Shown: positions 47,554-64,000 of the stretch, piece after piece
How positions within the stretch are numbered: position 1 is the first letter of the stretch
Layout of the letters: every line of letters starts with the position of its first letter
Assembly (NCBI GenBank): GCA_905250125.1
Contig: CAJNOL010000597.1
Location: 55,764-119,763, forward strand
Length of the DNA stretch: 64,000 bases
Source of the DNA: Rotaria sordida
Lineage: Eukaryota; Rotifera; Eurotatoria; Philodinida; Philodinidae
Direction: 5' to 3'
The notes under the pieces: model-generated
Told to the model about the DNA's origin: nothing
The model's input: the letters and a program-made list of their open reading frames with translations, nothing else
The model's database searches: none
Made by a program: the position numbers and the translations under genes

Positions 47554-50500
47554 CACGCTTATTATGTTGATCACTTTAAATTTTTATTTGTACAAAAATC
47601 AAAAACTGCACTATAATGAATTTTTCCAGTAGAAATCCTTCATCTATTTCTCTCTGAATAAGTAGAAATCAAAAATGAAATATAGTGTGAGATGAACCAT
47701 TTCTGCATCAACGGAAACAACTTTTCCATCAATTGATCCAATTGTTCAATGTTGAATTAGGAACAATGAAATTCCATCTAATACATATACTATGTATGTA
47801 TATTGATCACAAATAAATTATTCATTTTTGTCTTCTTATGCATATTTCACATAAGATCTATTGTTTTCTCATATTTGTAGATGACTATTAGAAGAATCAA
47901 AGTCAGCGAAATATTTTTCACCGTACAGTCCAAAGAATACAGTCGACTGCAGTTCGACATCAGACAGGCATGAACATAAAGTCAATTGATATAGTGACTA
48001 AATGGTATAATGAAACTTTTAGAAATACACTTATAGATACTTTATCTATGTAAAGATATGGTTTCTTACAATTATTTACGTTGTAGAATGAAGCTCATAG
48101 CTTTCGTATTGAATGTATTGATTAGTTTAAAAATTTCATGGTTTACATATAGAATTCTTGCTAGCAAAAGAAACAAAATGGATCAATAGTTTTGCAGATA
48201 CATTGAAAACGTAAAATTTTATTCGAATACTTGAACATTTGTATGCTCGACATAAGCTGCAGTTTATTTCTGTCAGATCAAATTTTAATGATTGGTTTAC
48301 AGAAAACACAAGTAAATATATTTTTTCTAACAAATGTTTGAAATGAATCGAGCAGATGGTATAATACTTCTTTACATTAAGAATAAAAACTCATACTCGT
48401 TTAATCTAGTTTTTTCCTAAAAAATAATCAAACACAAAATTAGATTATTGTATCTAAACATATATTCAATGAGCAGATGATAATTAGTTTAAAAAACCAT
48501 TATGATACAAACTGCCAATTTAACTATTGGTGGATTTGAAAGCATAAAGGTTTGAGAAACTCATTAAGAAATTTTTTTTATCTGATTTGAAATTTGAAAA
48601 AAGGAAATCAGTCTTAAAGTAACATAAATTTACAAATTTCAAAGAACTTCATTTTAAAAAATGTAATGGATTGAGACAAAAGTTCTGCATTTATTATTGT
48701 TTTGTTAAAAAGAGCAAGACGTCAAGTGTAAAAGTAAATTACAAAATTTGATCGAAAATGTTATCTAAAAGGCTACAAAAGGTATGACGAAATTCTTTCG
48801 CAATTTTAGCCACAAATTTCCTTTCAAAATATGAGTTTATTTGATCTTTTTTATTATTAACTTTCAATGTTTTTCTGCATCACATATATACAACCATTCA
48901 TTATTACGACAGGTTTCATGTGATTTTAATATTAATTGATTTAGCATACAACAAATTCAATTGCAAATGATTTTATTTAAAGATTTTAATTAGACATTTA
49001 CAACGCGAAAACCATTTTTAGTCTGAATATTTCACAGAGAAGTTGTATTTTGTAAGTTTTTTTTTTGGTATAGAATTTACTTTTTCAATTGTGATCGTTA
49101 GTTATGAAAAGTCAATAATACAAAAAGATATAATAAAAGTATGCATATCAGCAGTTGCCAAGCATCTGGAATATTTCTTTTGGTGATACAGTGATAGTAT
49201 AATCTGTCTTTCTGTTATAAAAATCAGAGAAAAAGAATAATAAGAAAACCTTTCTTATTTGATTAGATTTTTTTTTCCTCAAGTCAACAAATTTACTAGA
49301 GGGATTCCTGATAATTTTTATTCTAAGGTTTTTGTAGCCTTCAGTAAACCTTTTAGATTAAACTTTTATTAACATAGATTTGCACTTAAAGTCTTGCTCT
49401 TTCTAAGAAAAAAAAAAGTAAAAATAACGCAGAACTTTTGCTTCATCCATGATTTAGAAATAATTAAGTATAGAAAATGACCTAATTATTTCATGACTAT
49501 ATTTGTCTTATATATGATCGTTGTTATTCGTACTAAATTTCTACTTGTTTCTTTTCTTTTATCCTTATTCTTTCTATCATAATCACAAACTTTTAAATTT
49601 TGCTTTCTTTATAAGAATGAGATTTTGATATTATTCTTTTGTTGTACATTAAAAATTATCACGATAATTAACATCATAATAATCACTATCTGACGAAATT
49701 GTTATTTCTGTGAAGATGCAGCTGTTTTTTTGAGATAAAATTTTAAAGAAAGATTAACGGTAGTGTGTATAGATCTCCTTTTTACTGACATCCACACTTT
49801 CTTAAGTGGAAAACAAAGAGATCAATCAATATCATTGTGAAACAATAAACTGATGTGGTAAAAAGAAAGTACATATAATTCAATGCAGTGACTTACACAA
49901 ATTTTTCAAAAAAATCTTTGATTCACTGTTTGAAGGAAAGATTATTACCTGCCACGAAATTCAACATTTATGGAAGCAATCCGAAGACAGAGTGTGTAGA
50001 TGAAAAGAAGACCTACACTCACACACACAGACTCATATTCTCAATCATTGGTAATGTCTGCTGATGTTCATATGCGACTATATATCTACTTAAATGAAGC
50101 TTTACAAATGTCTTCTTTCATCGAACATATTTGTTAATAGATCGATATTAAATCCAATGGAATATATTCATTTGAACTTTCTGATTATCATATTTCAATG
50201 ATGTATACAGGAAGCAGATAATAGATTAATGTATTATAAACATCTCGATCTTTTTTTGTTTTTGTTTATCCGATAACTATATGGCAGTCATTATTCGTTT
50301 ATATCCTCAAGCTAGAAATTAAAACAAATTCAGTTATACGAATTCCATGTTTTTATGGATCAGATTAAAATAAATTTAAACTATTGAGGATACTTGTTTT
50401 TGGTAATTCTCTAAATTATAAAGATTTTTGAAAATCTCGATACTCTACTTCATTTCAATGTAAGCTGAATGAGGCTATTATTGATTATCGAATGCTAATA

Positions 50501-51181
50501 TTCTTTGATTCATATACAACTATGTTTTGATAGTTTTTCTTGAAAAGTGTAGAAAACTTCATATTGATAACAAAAAAAGAAAATCAAATTATAAATGATT
50601 TTATTTATAATAGAATTCTAATAATTATTGTTTGAAAGTCTAAACATTTTCTGGTTGATTTACTTAATACATAAATTAGCGACCTCTATTTAAGCTCTAC
50701 AAATACCATTGAAGAGGTTTATAGAGGATAAATCTTTCGTGATTTATTAAACAAATCAAAAATTATTGTCAACACCGTCATTTTTCCTGTGTTTGTTCAA
50801 ATCCACTAGTCGTACTATTATTGGAAATTCTCTTTTTTAGATTCGTAATATATGATTTCTATTTGTTATTGACAAGAAAATAGTTCTGACTAATTTATCA
50901 AACGATTTTCACAATAATAATAAAGTAGATTTTTGAAAAACTAGATACAAAATAAAAAAACCAATTTATTTAATGTTACAGATAACTCTTACGTTGTTTT
51001 ATTAAAAACAATTTATTATAGACAGATAAAGAATCTCAAATGGCGAATGAGAATTTTATATTATTTATTGTTTACTATTGAACAAGATCTGATTACGAAA
51101 GTATGAATGAAATATCAAATATGATTACATTGACTATATATATATAGTTGAATTTTTCTCTTTTGTTTTTAGTTTAGAAAA
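47554..51181. other. 3.6 kb gene-free stretch 5' of hyccin
   Basis: I see no exons, RNA genes or bounded repeats. It presumably includes the hyccin promoter near its right end. Confidence 0.45.
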
Positions 51182-54100
51182 ATGACGACTACTAGTCAAA
51201 CTAGTGATAGCCTTTATTCAAAAGAATCTTTTACGAATGATTTCACAGAAATTGATGATTGGCTTGTTTTATTCAAGGTATATTTTACTTTTTGAATATC
51301 TCTCTTTGTAGGTACAATATGTCTTTATTAATAATCTAGCATGTCGAGATTCATTTCTCTTTATTTTATTCAGCATAAATAAGATGCTAATGAAGATAAT
51401 ATTTCTAAATTGAAATATGCTTCCTCTACTGTTATTAATGAATAGAATTGCGTGTTAGCAATCAAAAATTGTTTGAATATATATATATATATATACACAT
51501 ATATGTGTCTGTGTGTGTGTGTGTGTGTGATTTATAATCTTTCTCGATTTTCTGCTTCTAGCAACATTACCAAAGAAACGTAAGAGAGGAACATCTTTTT
51601 TCTCTTTGCTCACTTTTCTCTTATGATGTGCATCTCTTTCTAGAAGATTGAAGAAAAATAAGTTCTTCAGTAAAGATGCGGAGGTGATTTTTTTTTCCTT
51701 CTATTCATAGTCTTTTATCCTCTTTTTTTTTAAAATGAAAATCTTCTAATTAGTTTCATATCTTTTTTTTTTCTCCTTTAAGCAAAGATTTTCTTAAAAC
51801 TTCGAACAGGATAGAAATATTCATAATAAATGATAAACCATTTACTTCTAATGTGTAATAATTCAACATTTTCTTTTTCTTTTTTTTGCTTGATTACACA
51901 TCTTAACTTATATCTTCATACGGACAATTCGAAATTAATTATGTGAGAAATCTACATATACGTTCGTCATCCTCTTTCATTTATTAATTAATTTATTCAT
52001 TCATATTTCAGGTAACATATGTCATACAAAAAAGAAAGTAGAAAAGAGATTGAGAATTCTTTCTTTTTTTTTTGTTTTATATTTAAGAAAAAAAAAAAGA
52101 TTATCACTTGTCAGTCAAAAACATTAAATCTTAAACGAGAAAGACATGTCGACCAAGGCGACAAAGATTATACTCGCACACACATGGAGACTATTTCTGA
52201 GAAGTGATGTTAGCACAAAAAAAAAATAAAAGAAAATGAAAGAAAGATATTTGTTCGCACGACTAAGTTTCACCTTTTTTTTTTCTTTCTTCTCTCTCTT
52301 TTCTCATCGTCTAGGTGTGTATATATGTCTGTGTTTGAATAAAGGAAACGCATCGGAAGTCGAAAGAAGAGAAAAAGAACCGGGGGGAAAGATGTGAGAC
52401 TTATTCTTCTTTTTTTTTTGTCTTGGATAGGATGAGAAAGCATCGTCAACATTCAACTACAATTCAAAGCTAAATGCTGAAATTCACTTAGCTATCACTA
52501 CAGACCCTTCAGAGGTATGTATCAATAAATAAATATATATATATATATATATATTGTAATATAATATTTTTCTATATCTTTAGTATGCATCATCGCTTTG
52601 TGATCATCTCTTTACGCTTTATCGCGATGTGCAACATCGACCATTTGTACTTCAATTTCTTCCATCATTCGTCACAGCCTACTATGATATTCTTCATCAT
52701 CCGAAGTCAGTTGATACTACTACTGAGGTAAAATGAGATAGAATATTACGACATTTGCTCATTACAATTGTATATGTATCTAATGACTGACTAACATATA
52801 TATATTCTTTTCATTAATGTATGGAAGCAGAAGAAAAAAAGCAGGAAACCTCTTACGTAAATTGAGAGTATAGAGAGAACAAGAGAAAAATATATATATA
52901 TGAGATAGATAAAGATTGAGTGCAAATGTATGATGTAAATCTTTTGAGTAAGCAGGTGAACCCTTAAAAGATAATTTCTTTTTTCTTATTTATTTTCTCA
53001 TTATATATTTAGAATAAATGTCAGCCTGAAGCATGATTCTTTCATCGAGCTTCTAATTTTAAATTTAATTAAAAATTTTAATAGAATCTATAATAATAGT
53101 TGTAGACTAAGAAGAATATGAAGATTCATTGTATAATGATGTTATGTTAAAAAGTTTTTTTTTTTCTTTTTTTAATTTTATAATGAGAATAATATTGTAA
53201 AAAAATGGAAATGATAAAGACAAGAAAGATAGCAACATAGTTAGTCAAATTTGAAGCATGTCAAACAAAGCTAATCTTGCTTTTTATCATCATTATGAAT
53301 ACATACATATAGACTAAATTCATAATGCGTATTTGCCGAGAGTCGACAGCATTATCATCATTGTTTCTCTTATTTCTTGACAGCATCCTACGGTGAATAA
53401 TTAGACATCTATAGAAGAGATGAACACCTTTCTTTTTTTGTATCTTTCTTTCTCTTTCTCTCTATCGGCCTCTCTTACCGCTTCATTATCATTATTAAAA
53501 AAAAAAAACAGAGAAAATAAGCACCTTGCTTGATTATACTTTTCTTTATCATTTGGTACATTTCATTTTTTTTTGCTTGTAGGATGTTTGGTCGACAATT
53601 GATACTTTTCTTGTCGCTCTCTATAATCTAGTAAGTTTATGCACCATATGTTTATCTAGTATAAACAAGACTTTGTCTAAACGGTAGTTAGCTATTGATA
53701 ACAGTAGTCTTATACTAATCTGTATCAGTAGCTCTACTACTGAATAGCCAACATATGTCATTATCGACGATTTTTATAAATTAAATTTTTCGAATATAAA
53801 TAATAAAAATATCTATATTCATTTATAGAGTGTCCTCGATGATGGACATAATGAAAAAATTCATGAATTTCGTAAGTTTATCAAAAGAAAAAAAAAACCA
53901 AGTCATAAAAGAATGAAAAAAAATAAATAAACTTTTTCTATCTTCTAGGTATTCCAAATCTGACTTCACCATCAATTTATCATACACCGAATCCTGTAAG
54001 TTTTTTGGTTGATTATGACAAAGATGACTAAACTTTTTATATGATCAAGATAATCTATTAGGATATTTTCAATAACAGTAAAAAATGATAATATTAATAA

Positions 54101-56144
54101 AAAAAAAAAAGAGAGAGAGAGAGAGAATTATCAAATTCGAAATTCAATTAAAAAAAAGATATCAATTCAACATAAAAATTAATTTAAAATAGTTAAAAGA
54201 AAAGAATTTATTTAATTTAGGATTATTATGCACCTACACCACTTACACAACATGCAATATCAAAACATGAAAAAAAACGTGAAGTTATTCGTTTACATTC
54301 ATTTACTCCATTTGATTCAATCAATGCAACAACAAGGTATCTTTAATTATCTATTCATCGAAAATTTTTGTATCGAATATTTTCCAGTAGTTCAAATCTA
54401 ATAATTAGTTACCAAGGGTTTGTTTTATAAAAAAAAAAGTATCTATCGATGGAAAAGAGGAAAATGATATACGGTTTTTTTTTGGGTGTTCTTTTGTTTT
54501 TAATTTTTATTATTTAGTGGCGCTACAACACGGAAAGGAGGATCAAGAAATCTCGATTATATGTTTGTAGATCACCTATATATGTGTGATTGTTTGAGAA
54601 AAAAAAAACTAACTTTGTTTTTGTTTTTAACTGACTGACTGATTTGAAAGAAAATCTTAAAATGAATTTTCAAAAAATATTTTCTTTTATATATTTAGAG
54701 AACAAATTGTTTGGCTTTTACTTATTCAATATGGTTCATATGTATCATATATGGATATATATTCTCGACGATCATATTTTGAAATGTCAAAAAAGTAGTA
54801 TAAAAATAAATTCTTTTTATTCTTCTATTTAAATTATTTATAGATTACTTGGTCAAGGTTTTTCATTTGATGAAAATATTTCAAACAAAGAAAAAAATTC
54901 TATTTTACCACCTAATGGTCGTCGAATAGGTCTATCAAGTCGAATATTATCAGAAATCTTAGGAACATTATTCTATTTTAAGTAATTATATAACAAACAA
55001 AACATCATCAAGAGTTTTTTTCTTTTTTTTTTTGTTAAATATTAATAATATTTTATTTTTAGAGCTAATTCATCAGATAAAGAAGCATTTGAATGTATGC
55101 GTTTATTAAGACAACGTGCTGAATATGAAATGTATGCTGATGTAATTTTAGTAAGTATTAATATATTATGTATGAATTTATTTATTTATTTTTTTTTTGT
55201 TTCTTAAGATGACAGAATCTATGAGTTATTTACATGAATTTGATAATCATCATTTTGAACAACAAGATCCAATGGGTATTGAAATTGAATTACCACCAAC
55301 AATTGATATGGTTAAACAAAAACGTACAGCAACAACAACACGTTCAATTAAAAATCGACAACGTTCACATAAACATCATCATGAAATTCAACCAGGTAAA
55401 ATAACAAAAAAAAAATTTTCAATTAATTTTTTTTATCGATATAAATTATTTAGATAAATGAAAAAGTTTTATGTTTATAAAAAAAAAAAAAAAAAAAAAA
55501 ACTTCGAGAGAGAGAAAGAATATATTTGCTTATATGTTGTTCTATTTTGCTTTTGTTTTTTGTTATTTTCTTTAGCTATTATTGAGAATGATTTACCGAA
55601 TGATACAATAGAACATTTAACTTTTGTCCCAGCACCAAGTGATGCAACACCAACAGCATTAATACCACCAATTAATCATACAAATAAATCATTATTTGAA
55701 ATACTTGATGAAAATACACCAACAAGTGAATATCTACGTTCAACAAGTAGAAGAACATCAACAACATCATCATTAAATGAACACAATGAAAAAAAATCAT
55801 TCGATGATAATCAAGATGTAACATCATCAATGTTAACTAATATATCATCATCAATTGGATTAGCAGCATCAAGTTCATCACCATCATCAATACGTCATTA
55901 TAAACCATTATCATTAACATCAACACAAACATATTTTAAAACAATACAACAACAACAACAACAACGTGTATCATCACCAAATATACAAAATGTTCAAACT
56001 ATAATACATGATAATATTGATAATGATTCTATTCGACCACGTACATCAAGTATGAGACATGGAGAAAAAAAAGATGTTATTGCTACAGTTCGATTTATGG
56101 GTACGGATCAAAATGGAACAAATGTTAAAGAAACATATTTGTAA
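51182..56144 (+). CDS. HYCC1: Hyccin (FAM126), PI4KIIIalpha complex subunit
   Basis: Hyccin binds TTC7 and stabilises the plasma-membrane PI4-kinase IIIalpha complex that makes PI4P. Eleven exons: 51182-51277, 52431-52514, 52584-52727, 53583-53630, 53829-53871, 53949-53995, 54221-54336, 54844-54981, 55063-55150, 55209-55395 and 55576-56144. They join to 519 residues (human FAM126A 521). Family landmarks in order: DDWLVLFK near the N-terminus; LCDHLFTLYRDVQ; FVLQFLPSF; FLVALYNLSVLDDGH; IPNLTSPSIYHTPNP; LTQHAISKHEKKREVIRLH; RIGLSSRILSEILGTLFYF; LRQRAEYEMYADVIL. The mid-section between the last two helices is shorter than in human. The tail from about 300 on is Ser/Thr/Asn-rich with a short polyglutamine, so it is disordered, as in vertebrate hyccin. 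Intron 1 is long (1.15 kb) with microsatellites. A or B paralogue cannot be distinguished; the symbol denotes the family. Confidence 0.9.
51478..51530. repeat. (AT)n/(GT)n compound microsatellite
   Basis: An AT run followed by a GT run inside hyccin intron 1. Confidence 0.95.
52532..52555. repeat. (AT)n microsatellite
   Basis: It lies in the short hyccin intron 2, between exons ending 52514 and starting 52584, and occupies about a third of that intron. Confidence 0.95.
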
Positions 56145-59100
56145 CAAAAAAAAGTGTCTTCTATATGCCTTTCTGTTTTCTTTGTTGTTTTGTTTTTTGT
56201 TTTTTGCTGATGAATAATATATATTTAATTTAATTAGTCAATGTTCGTACTGCTTTTTTCCCCCTGTGTGTTTTTTGTTTTGTGATATGCGAAAGTATAA
56301 AAAAACAAAAAATAAATTAATATTATTAGTATAAATTTATTGTTTATTTGAGTTTTATAAAAGATTTCTTCTTTTTTATAGTATATCAAAAGGAGAAAAT
56401 GAAGAAATATGAAAATTTCCCCGATATATAGAATTTAGATTAATTAATAAACTTGAGTTTGAGGATCTAATTTGACATGTTTGTTTGACAATAAATTATA
56501 ATCGTTTTCTTGGAAAAACTAATTTCATTTATTAATAACTAATTAAAAAAGGTTCATTAATAATCGTCTATTTTTTTGCTATAGGATTCTTTTCTTTCTT
56601 TTTTTTTATCCTCTTCAGTTATGAACTAAGGAATAATCGAGCAATATAAGTGCACTCAAATCAACCGTACTTGAAACATTCTCGGGATGTAAGGAAGCTA
56701 CTTAACATGGTTTTAAAAAAAAAATCATGATTTTCTTCTATATGTTTACATTACTTTCTTAGTTAGTTATGAAATGATTATGTTGATATAAATAGATAGT
56801 ATTTATACTTTACATAGTTTTGTTTTGATTGTTAACTAAAATAAAAATAACTTTATAGAACAAAATGGTTTTTTTTTTGATATCGTTCTTGAAAAAAAAA
56901 AAAGTTTATTTAATATAGAAAATAAAAGATTTAATAGTAATTAGTATTTAATTTTATTACTATTGTAGATTATGTTTATTCTGAAAAGAAACAAGTGAAT
57001 TGATACAAGTAATAGTTTATGAATATTATTTACTTACATATAAATCTATGGATAATCGAATTTGGCTATTAATAAGAACTATGATTAAACTAAGATTATT
57101 CAATTATTTTTATTCAAATTCAGGTCAAGAGTTATATTTTATCTTTTTCTAAATATCGAATATTAATGCTAAAAAATTGATGAAATTATCAAGAATGTTT
57201 CGATCGAAGAAGAGATGATCCTTTTTCAAATACATATCTAGTATAATTCCAGGCGTCACTTTTTTTCCTTGAGTTTACATCAGACGTTTAATCTTATACA
57301 TTTAATTATTGTTAATAGTAGATAAAGCAGATTACTTTTCTTATGAAGAGTCAAAAAAGTATCTTTCATTAAATTTAATTGTTTACATGAGAATTTTTGT
57401 TGTAATATTGTCCTTATCATTTAATAGATTTAAATAAAGATAAAATTTATATAATTGATTCTAAGACAGAAGTAAGTTGCTTTATTTATTATTTTTCTCG
57501 TGGTTTATTATTTTCCTCGCAAATATTTTGTGTAATCAATAAATATATAATTTCATCACCTTGCATTACTTTAAGTAATCTACTTACTTCTTATCAAAAT
57601 AGTTACCTGACATTATTTAAGTAGTATGACAATATTAACTTGAAAATACACTCAGGATTTTTACAGATATGTAGATTATGTCTATTTATATCTCATGTGA
57701 GTATATGTTTCAGTAAAAAAAAATATATATATATACATAATTGAAGTAATGCAAAAGGTTTAACTGAAACTTGTACAATAATTTTGCATAAGAATTTTAT
57801 TTTTCATTTTGATGTTTGACGTGTTTATTTCTTTTATAAGCAAAGAATGGGGACACATAAGACTTCAAATCGGTTCACAAGAACTCTAGTATTCTATCAA
57901 ATAAAATTATGCATAGAACGAAAGCACACGTATAGATGAACATTTTAATATTAAGTTAAGCATTCTACTGAGTTTAGAAGTCGCGACATCATCGACAAAA
58001 AGGTACTTAGTAGCAGCAATCAGTTCATCACTACACGTTGATTTTTTTTGGATTGTAGATGAAGTTTAAATAATAATCAAACAGTGTTACAATGTAAATT
58101 TGTCAGTCGTTTGTAGAGGCTTCAATCTTCTATAAGATTTACTTATTCAATTGTATTAATCTGTCTGTTGTATCAGCATAAACAGGTACTACATGATATA
58201 ACTCTGTAATACTGCTATCTCTTTTGAGATATCATTCTTTTTAGAATAGAATTAACAATTTTTTTTTTGTTTTTAAATACAGGTCATTTTATACTTCTTT
58301 TAAAATGCTATGAAATCGTATATTTTTCAAACTCAAAAGTATTGGTCATTTAAAAAATTCCTAAAGATTTCCTTGTCGAGACGCGATTTTGTGCCTGTTT
58401 AATCAGTATTTAGAAGATTTAGATTAGAAAAATTTGATTGAGTCAAAACGTATATGAAATTCAGCATTCATATCAAAAACTTAATCGTCATTTGTATAAT
58501 TCATAAATATTCTTTAAGTTTTCTTTCATTGAAAAATCTATCCCTAATTCTCATCACAGTACAGCCAAAAAAAAAGGAATTTCATTAAGAAAAAGTCGTT
58601 TGGACACGATCGAAAAACTTTAAAAGTTGTTTAAAGTTATGAATATATAAAATGATAGATATCTCAATAACAAATGTAACATTATCATTGCATTCATTCT
58701 TTGATTAGATCGTGAGAAGTAGAATTAGACATAAAATTTTTGACGAACGAAAACTTCAAGACTATTTGTGAATTATACAAATGATAATTAAGTTTTTTAT
58801 ACTGATACTAAATATCATATTAGTTTTGATTCAATTCAAACTTTTCTAAACGACATCCTCTAAATATTGATTACAAAGACACAACATCGTGTCTCGATAA
58901 GAATCGGTTTAGGAATTTTTTTTCTAATTTTAAGAATATATAATTTTGTAGTATTTTAAAAAGAAAATTATCTCGCAGATTGACAAACACTCCATCAACT
59001 AACCAGATGATTTCATATTATAGCAGTTCATCAAGTAAAATACTGCAGGTAAAATGATAGTTCATTTAAAAATATCTGAAGTCTTTAAATAGAGTATTAT

Positions 59101-59893
59101 TAAGCTCACACATTGGTATAATTCAATTATTGCCTACTCTTTATTTACGTTCTTGAAAAATCGACACCTATTAGGAAGATAACCAGCGATGACAGATACT
59201 TCTTTATGAATTATCATATAAGACGACGAAATTCAATAGTGAATCAATAAGTTTAGTGTTACGATGTTAGCGTATACTTGTAGTTTCATGCGATGTGTAA
59301 TTTGAATCGATCGAGAATAAAGCTCGTAGTGAGCCAATTCAAAAGTTTTTACACTCGCATGCTTTCAATATATTCAACTAATGAAAGACACGAGTTTTGT
59401 TTAATAATGTTGTACGAAAACATATCTTATATTCAAGCCTCTTTAATTAAGCGGCTTTAGTTATAATTGAAAATGTAGATTTTTATCGAAAATAACAATT
59501 TTAACTCATGACACTTTTAAAAGGTATTGAATTTATTAGAATTATAATAAAAGTTGCAATTACACATGTAGAAAATAGAATATCATCTAAACTTTTTCAT
59601 ATGGGTATTCAGCTCATCATAATCGATAACATATGACAAATTAATGTCAGATTTTTTTTTCCTAAAATATATCAAAGTAAGAGAAATATATTTTTCCCTT
59701 TTCTCACTATGGAAATAGTTTTTTTTTATCTCTTCAAACAACTCTGAACGTTGAATAATTCTATTATTTTTCTTTTCTCAAAAAGTCTAAATGATAAGTG
59801 TTCATTATATTTTAATATTTTTTTCTCAAATTTGTATGAGTAAGACATTTTTAAATATTTGATATTTTATAATAAAATTCTAACTTTCAAACA
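56145..59893. other. Intergenic 3' flank of hyccin
   Basis: A candidate polyadenylation signal AATAAA occurs near 56311. Otherwise it is AT-rich DNA with no exon chain or bounded repeat that I can see. Confidence 0.45.
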
Positions 59894-59901
59894 AATAATA
59901 T

Positions 59902-60085
59902 CAGTGGCGTACGCAGAAATTTTCCAAGGGGAAGGGGGAGGGGGCAAGTCCTCAAGCAGGTGGTCCGTAATGGAGTTTTTCAAATATTTGTACCGTAGTA
60001 CTTTTTTTATCCGTACTCTCCCACAATGAACTTTTCTTCAAGGGGGAGGCTTGGGTCCCCTCGCCCCCTCCTGCGTACGTCACTG
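59902..60085. mobile_element. 184 bp hAT-type MITE
   Basis: The ends CAGTGGCGTACGCAG and CTGCGTACGTCACTG are inverse repeats with 14 of 15 positions matching. The element is flanked by a perfect 8-base direct repeat, AATAATAT, at 59894-59901 and 60086-60093. An 8 bp target duplication with C-A-G-type ends is the signature of the hAT superfamily. The interior is GC-rich for this genome (GGGGGAGGGGG near the left end, CCCCTCGCCCCCTCC near the right) and non-coding, so the copy must have been moved by a transposase encoded elsewhere. The intact duplication and near-identical ends suggest a fairly recent insertion. Confidence 0.93.
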
Positions 60086-60094
60086 AATAATATT

Positions 60095-60123
60095 CTCCTC
60101 CTCCTCCTCCTCCTCCTCCTCCT
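60095..60123. repeat. (CTC)n microsatellite
   Basis: About nine CTC units directly abutting the right target duplication of the MITE. Confidence 0.95.
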
Positions 60124-60971
60124 AAAAATGTTAATAACATTGAATAATTTGAAATTAATATTTCTTCATTAAATATATAAAAAGAAAATATCAAAGATTA
60201 TTTTTGTTTTTAAAAGTTAATTTATTAAAAATCACGTAAAAAAAACAATGATAAGAAACGATTGACAAGCTTAATACTTATTCATTTTATACAGATTAAA
60301 ATATTAAAAATATTTTCTTGAGGAAATATTTGCTCTTTTATTTCATTCATATAATATATCTTTTGTAAAAATATTAATAAAACTAACATATTCTTTTTGT
60401 TGTCGATAATTATTAAATGAATTTTTAAGAAAAAAAAAAAAAATAAACATATCATCGTAAGTTTTATTTTTCATTCAAATGATTTCGATTAAATTAAAAT
60501 CTTTATTATTATACAAAATTCATATCTAAACATAAACTATTTTTCAATTGTTATTTGAATTTATTACAATCAAATAAATATATTTTTAAACCTAACGTAC
60601 ACATAAATAATAGAAATTATTTAATTTTAGAAAGAGAAAAAATACATAAATATTGTGTCAAAGTACAGAAATATTTTTTGTTTATCTATTCGTATTAATA
60701 AAAGAAAACAAACGATTATAAATATTGTCAATAAATCATGTCTTTATTTAAAATGATATAAATATATTCATAGAATCTTCCTTGATGGAGTGCTTTTTTT
60801 TTCTTTCTTATTATTGTTTCGGTTCAGTGATTAAAAAAAACCACGTCTTTGACACAACACCTTTGTTATATAAAAATTTCAAGTATGTAATTGTGACGTT
60901 TTCTTTTCTAGATAAATATAAGAACCATATGATAATCAATACGAAATAGAAAGAAAAAAAAACATACTAAT
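60124..60971. promoter_or_regulatory. Upstream region of AKT
   Basis: AT-rich, with no gene seen. It should contain the AKT promoter and 5' UTR. A pyrimidine-rich TTTTCTTTTCTAG at about 60899-60911 could be the acceptor of a leader intron about 60 bp before the ATG. Confidence 0.35.

Positions 60972-64000
<3,029 letters not shown>

Overview
This window is AT-rich nuclear DNA from an invertebrate animal. Its genes are split into many small exons by mostly 40-120 bp GT-AG introns. Intergenic DNA is full of A/T homopolymers and carries short non-autonomous DNA transposons. The gene set is metazoan: PICK1, RNF103, a BTB-BACK-Kelch protein, RPA1, an aminergic GPCR, hyccin and AKT. The overall style fits a rotifer, probably bdelloid: very short introns, an F-box/LRR-like protein, and a decayed zinc-finger/coiled-coil gene of a kind I associate with bdelloids. 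That assignment is inference, not proof.

Layout. 0-5 kb holds old repeats and a zinc-finger pseudogene. 5.2-7.1 kb (-) is PICK1 (10 exons). 8.45-9.95 kb (-) is a type II membrane protein with a C-terminal carbohydrate-binding-module-like domain. 11.3-13.65 kb is a 2.3 kb near-palindromic foldback element. 14.9-16.4 kb (-) is an SDR16C-type short-chain dehydrogenase that has lost its catalytic Ser and Tyr. 16.5-16.8 kb is a TA-flanked MITE. 16.8-20.75 kb (-) is RNF103, an ER E3 ligase. 21.3-25.5 kb (-) is a KLHL-type gene. 26.4-27.2 kb (+) is an unrecognised 229-residue protein. 27.3-30.1 kb (-) is RPA1 (15 exons). 30.9-32.8 kb (+) is an F-box protein. 32.8-41.1 kb has no recognisable gene. 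41.1-43.6 kb (+) is an octopamine/beta-adrenergic-like receptor. 43.6-51.2 kb is gene-poor with repeat fragments. 51.2-56.1 kb (+) is hyccin (11 exons). 59.9-60.1 kb is a hAT-type MITE with a perfect 8 bp target duplication. 60.97 kb to the end (+) is AKT, cut by the window edge.

The genes are unrelated housekeeping and signalling genes, not a pathway cluster. Loose links exist: AKT and hyccin both belong to phosphoinositide biology (hyccin is a PI4KIIIalpha complex subunit; AKT reads PIP3), and PICK1 is a membrane-curving receptor-trafficking protein. Two head-to-head pairs (Kelch gene with the unknown gene; RPA1 with the F-box gene) have intergenic gaps under 1 kb. Exon models were assembled by eye from frame continuity, GT-AG borders and remembered family sequence. 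Each complete model sums to a multiple of three with a terminal stop.

I found no convincing new defence or enzyme system. The items most worth a second look are the dead-site SDR, the foldback element with an open frame in both arms, and the membrane-anchored carbohydrate-binding protein.
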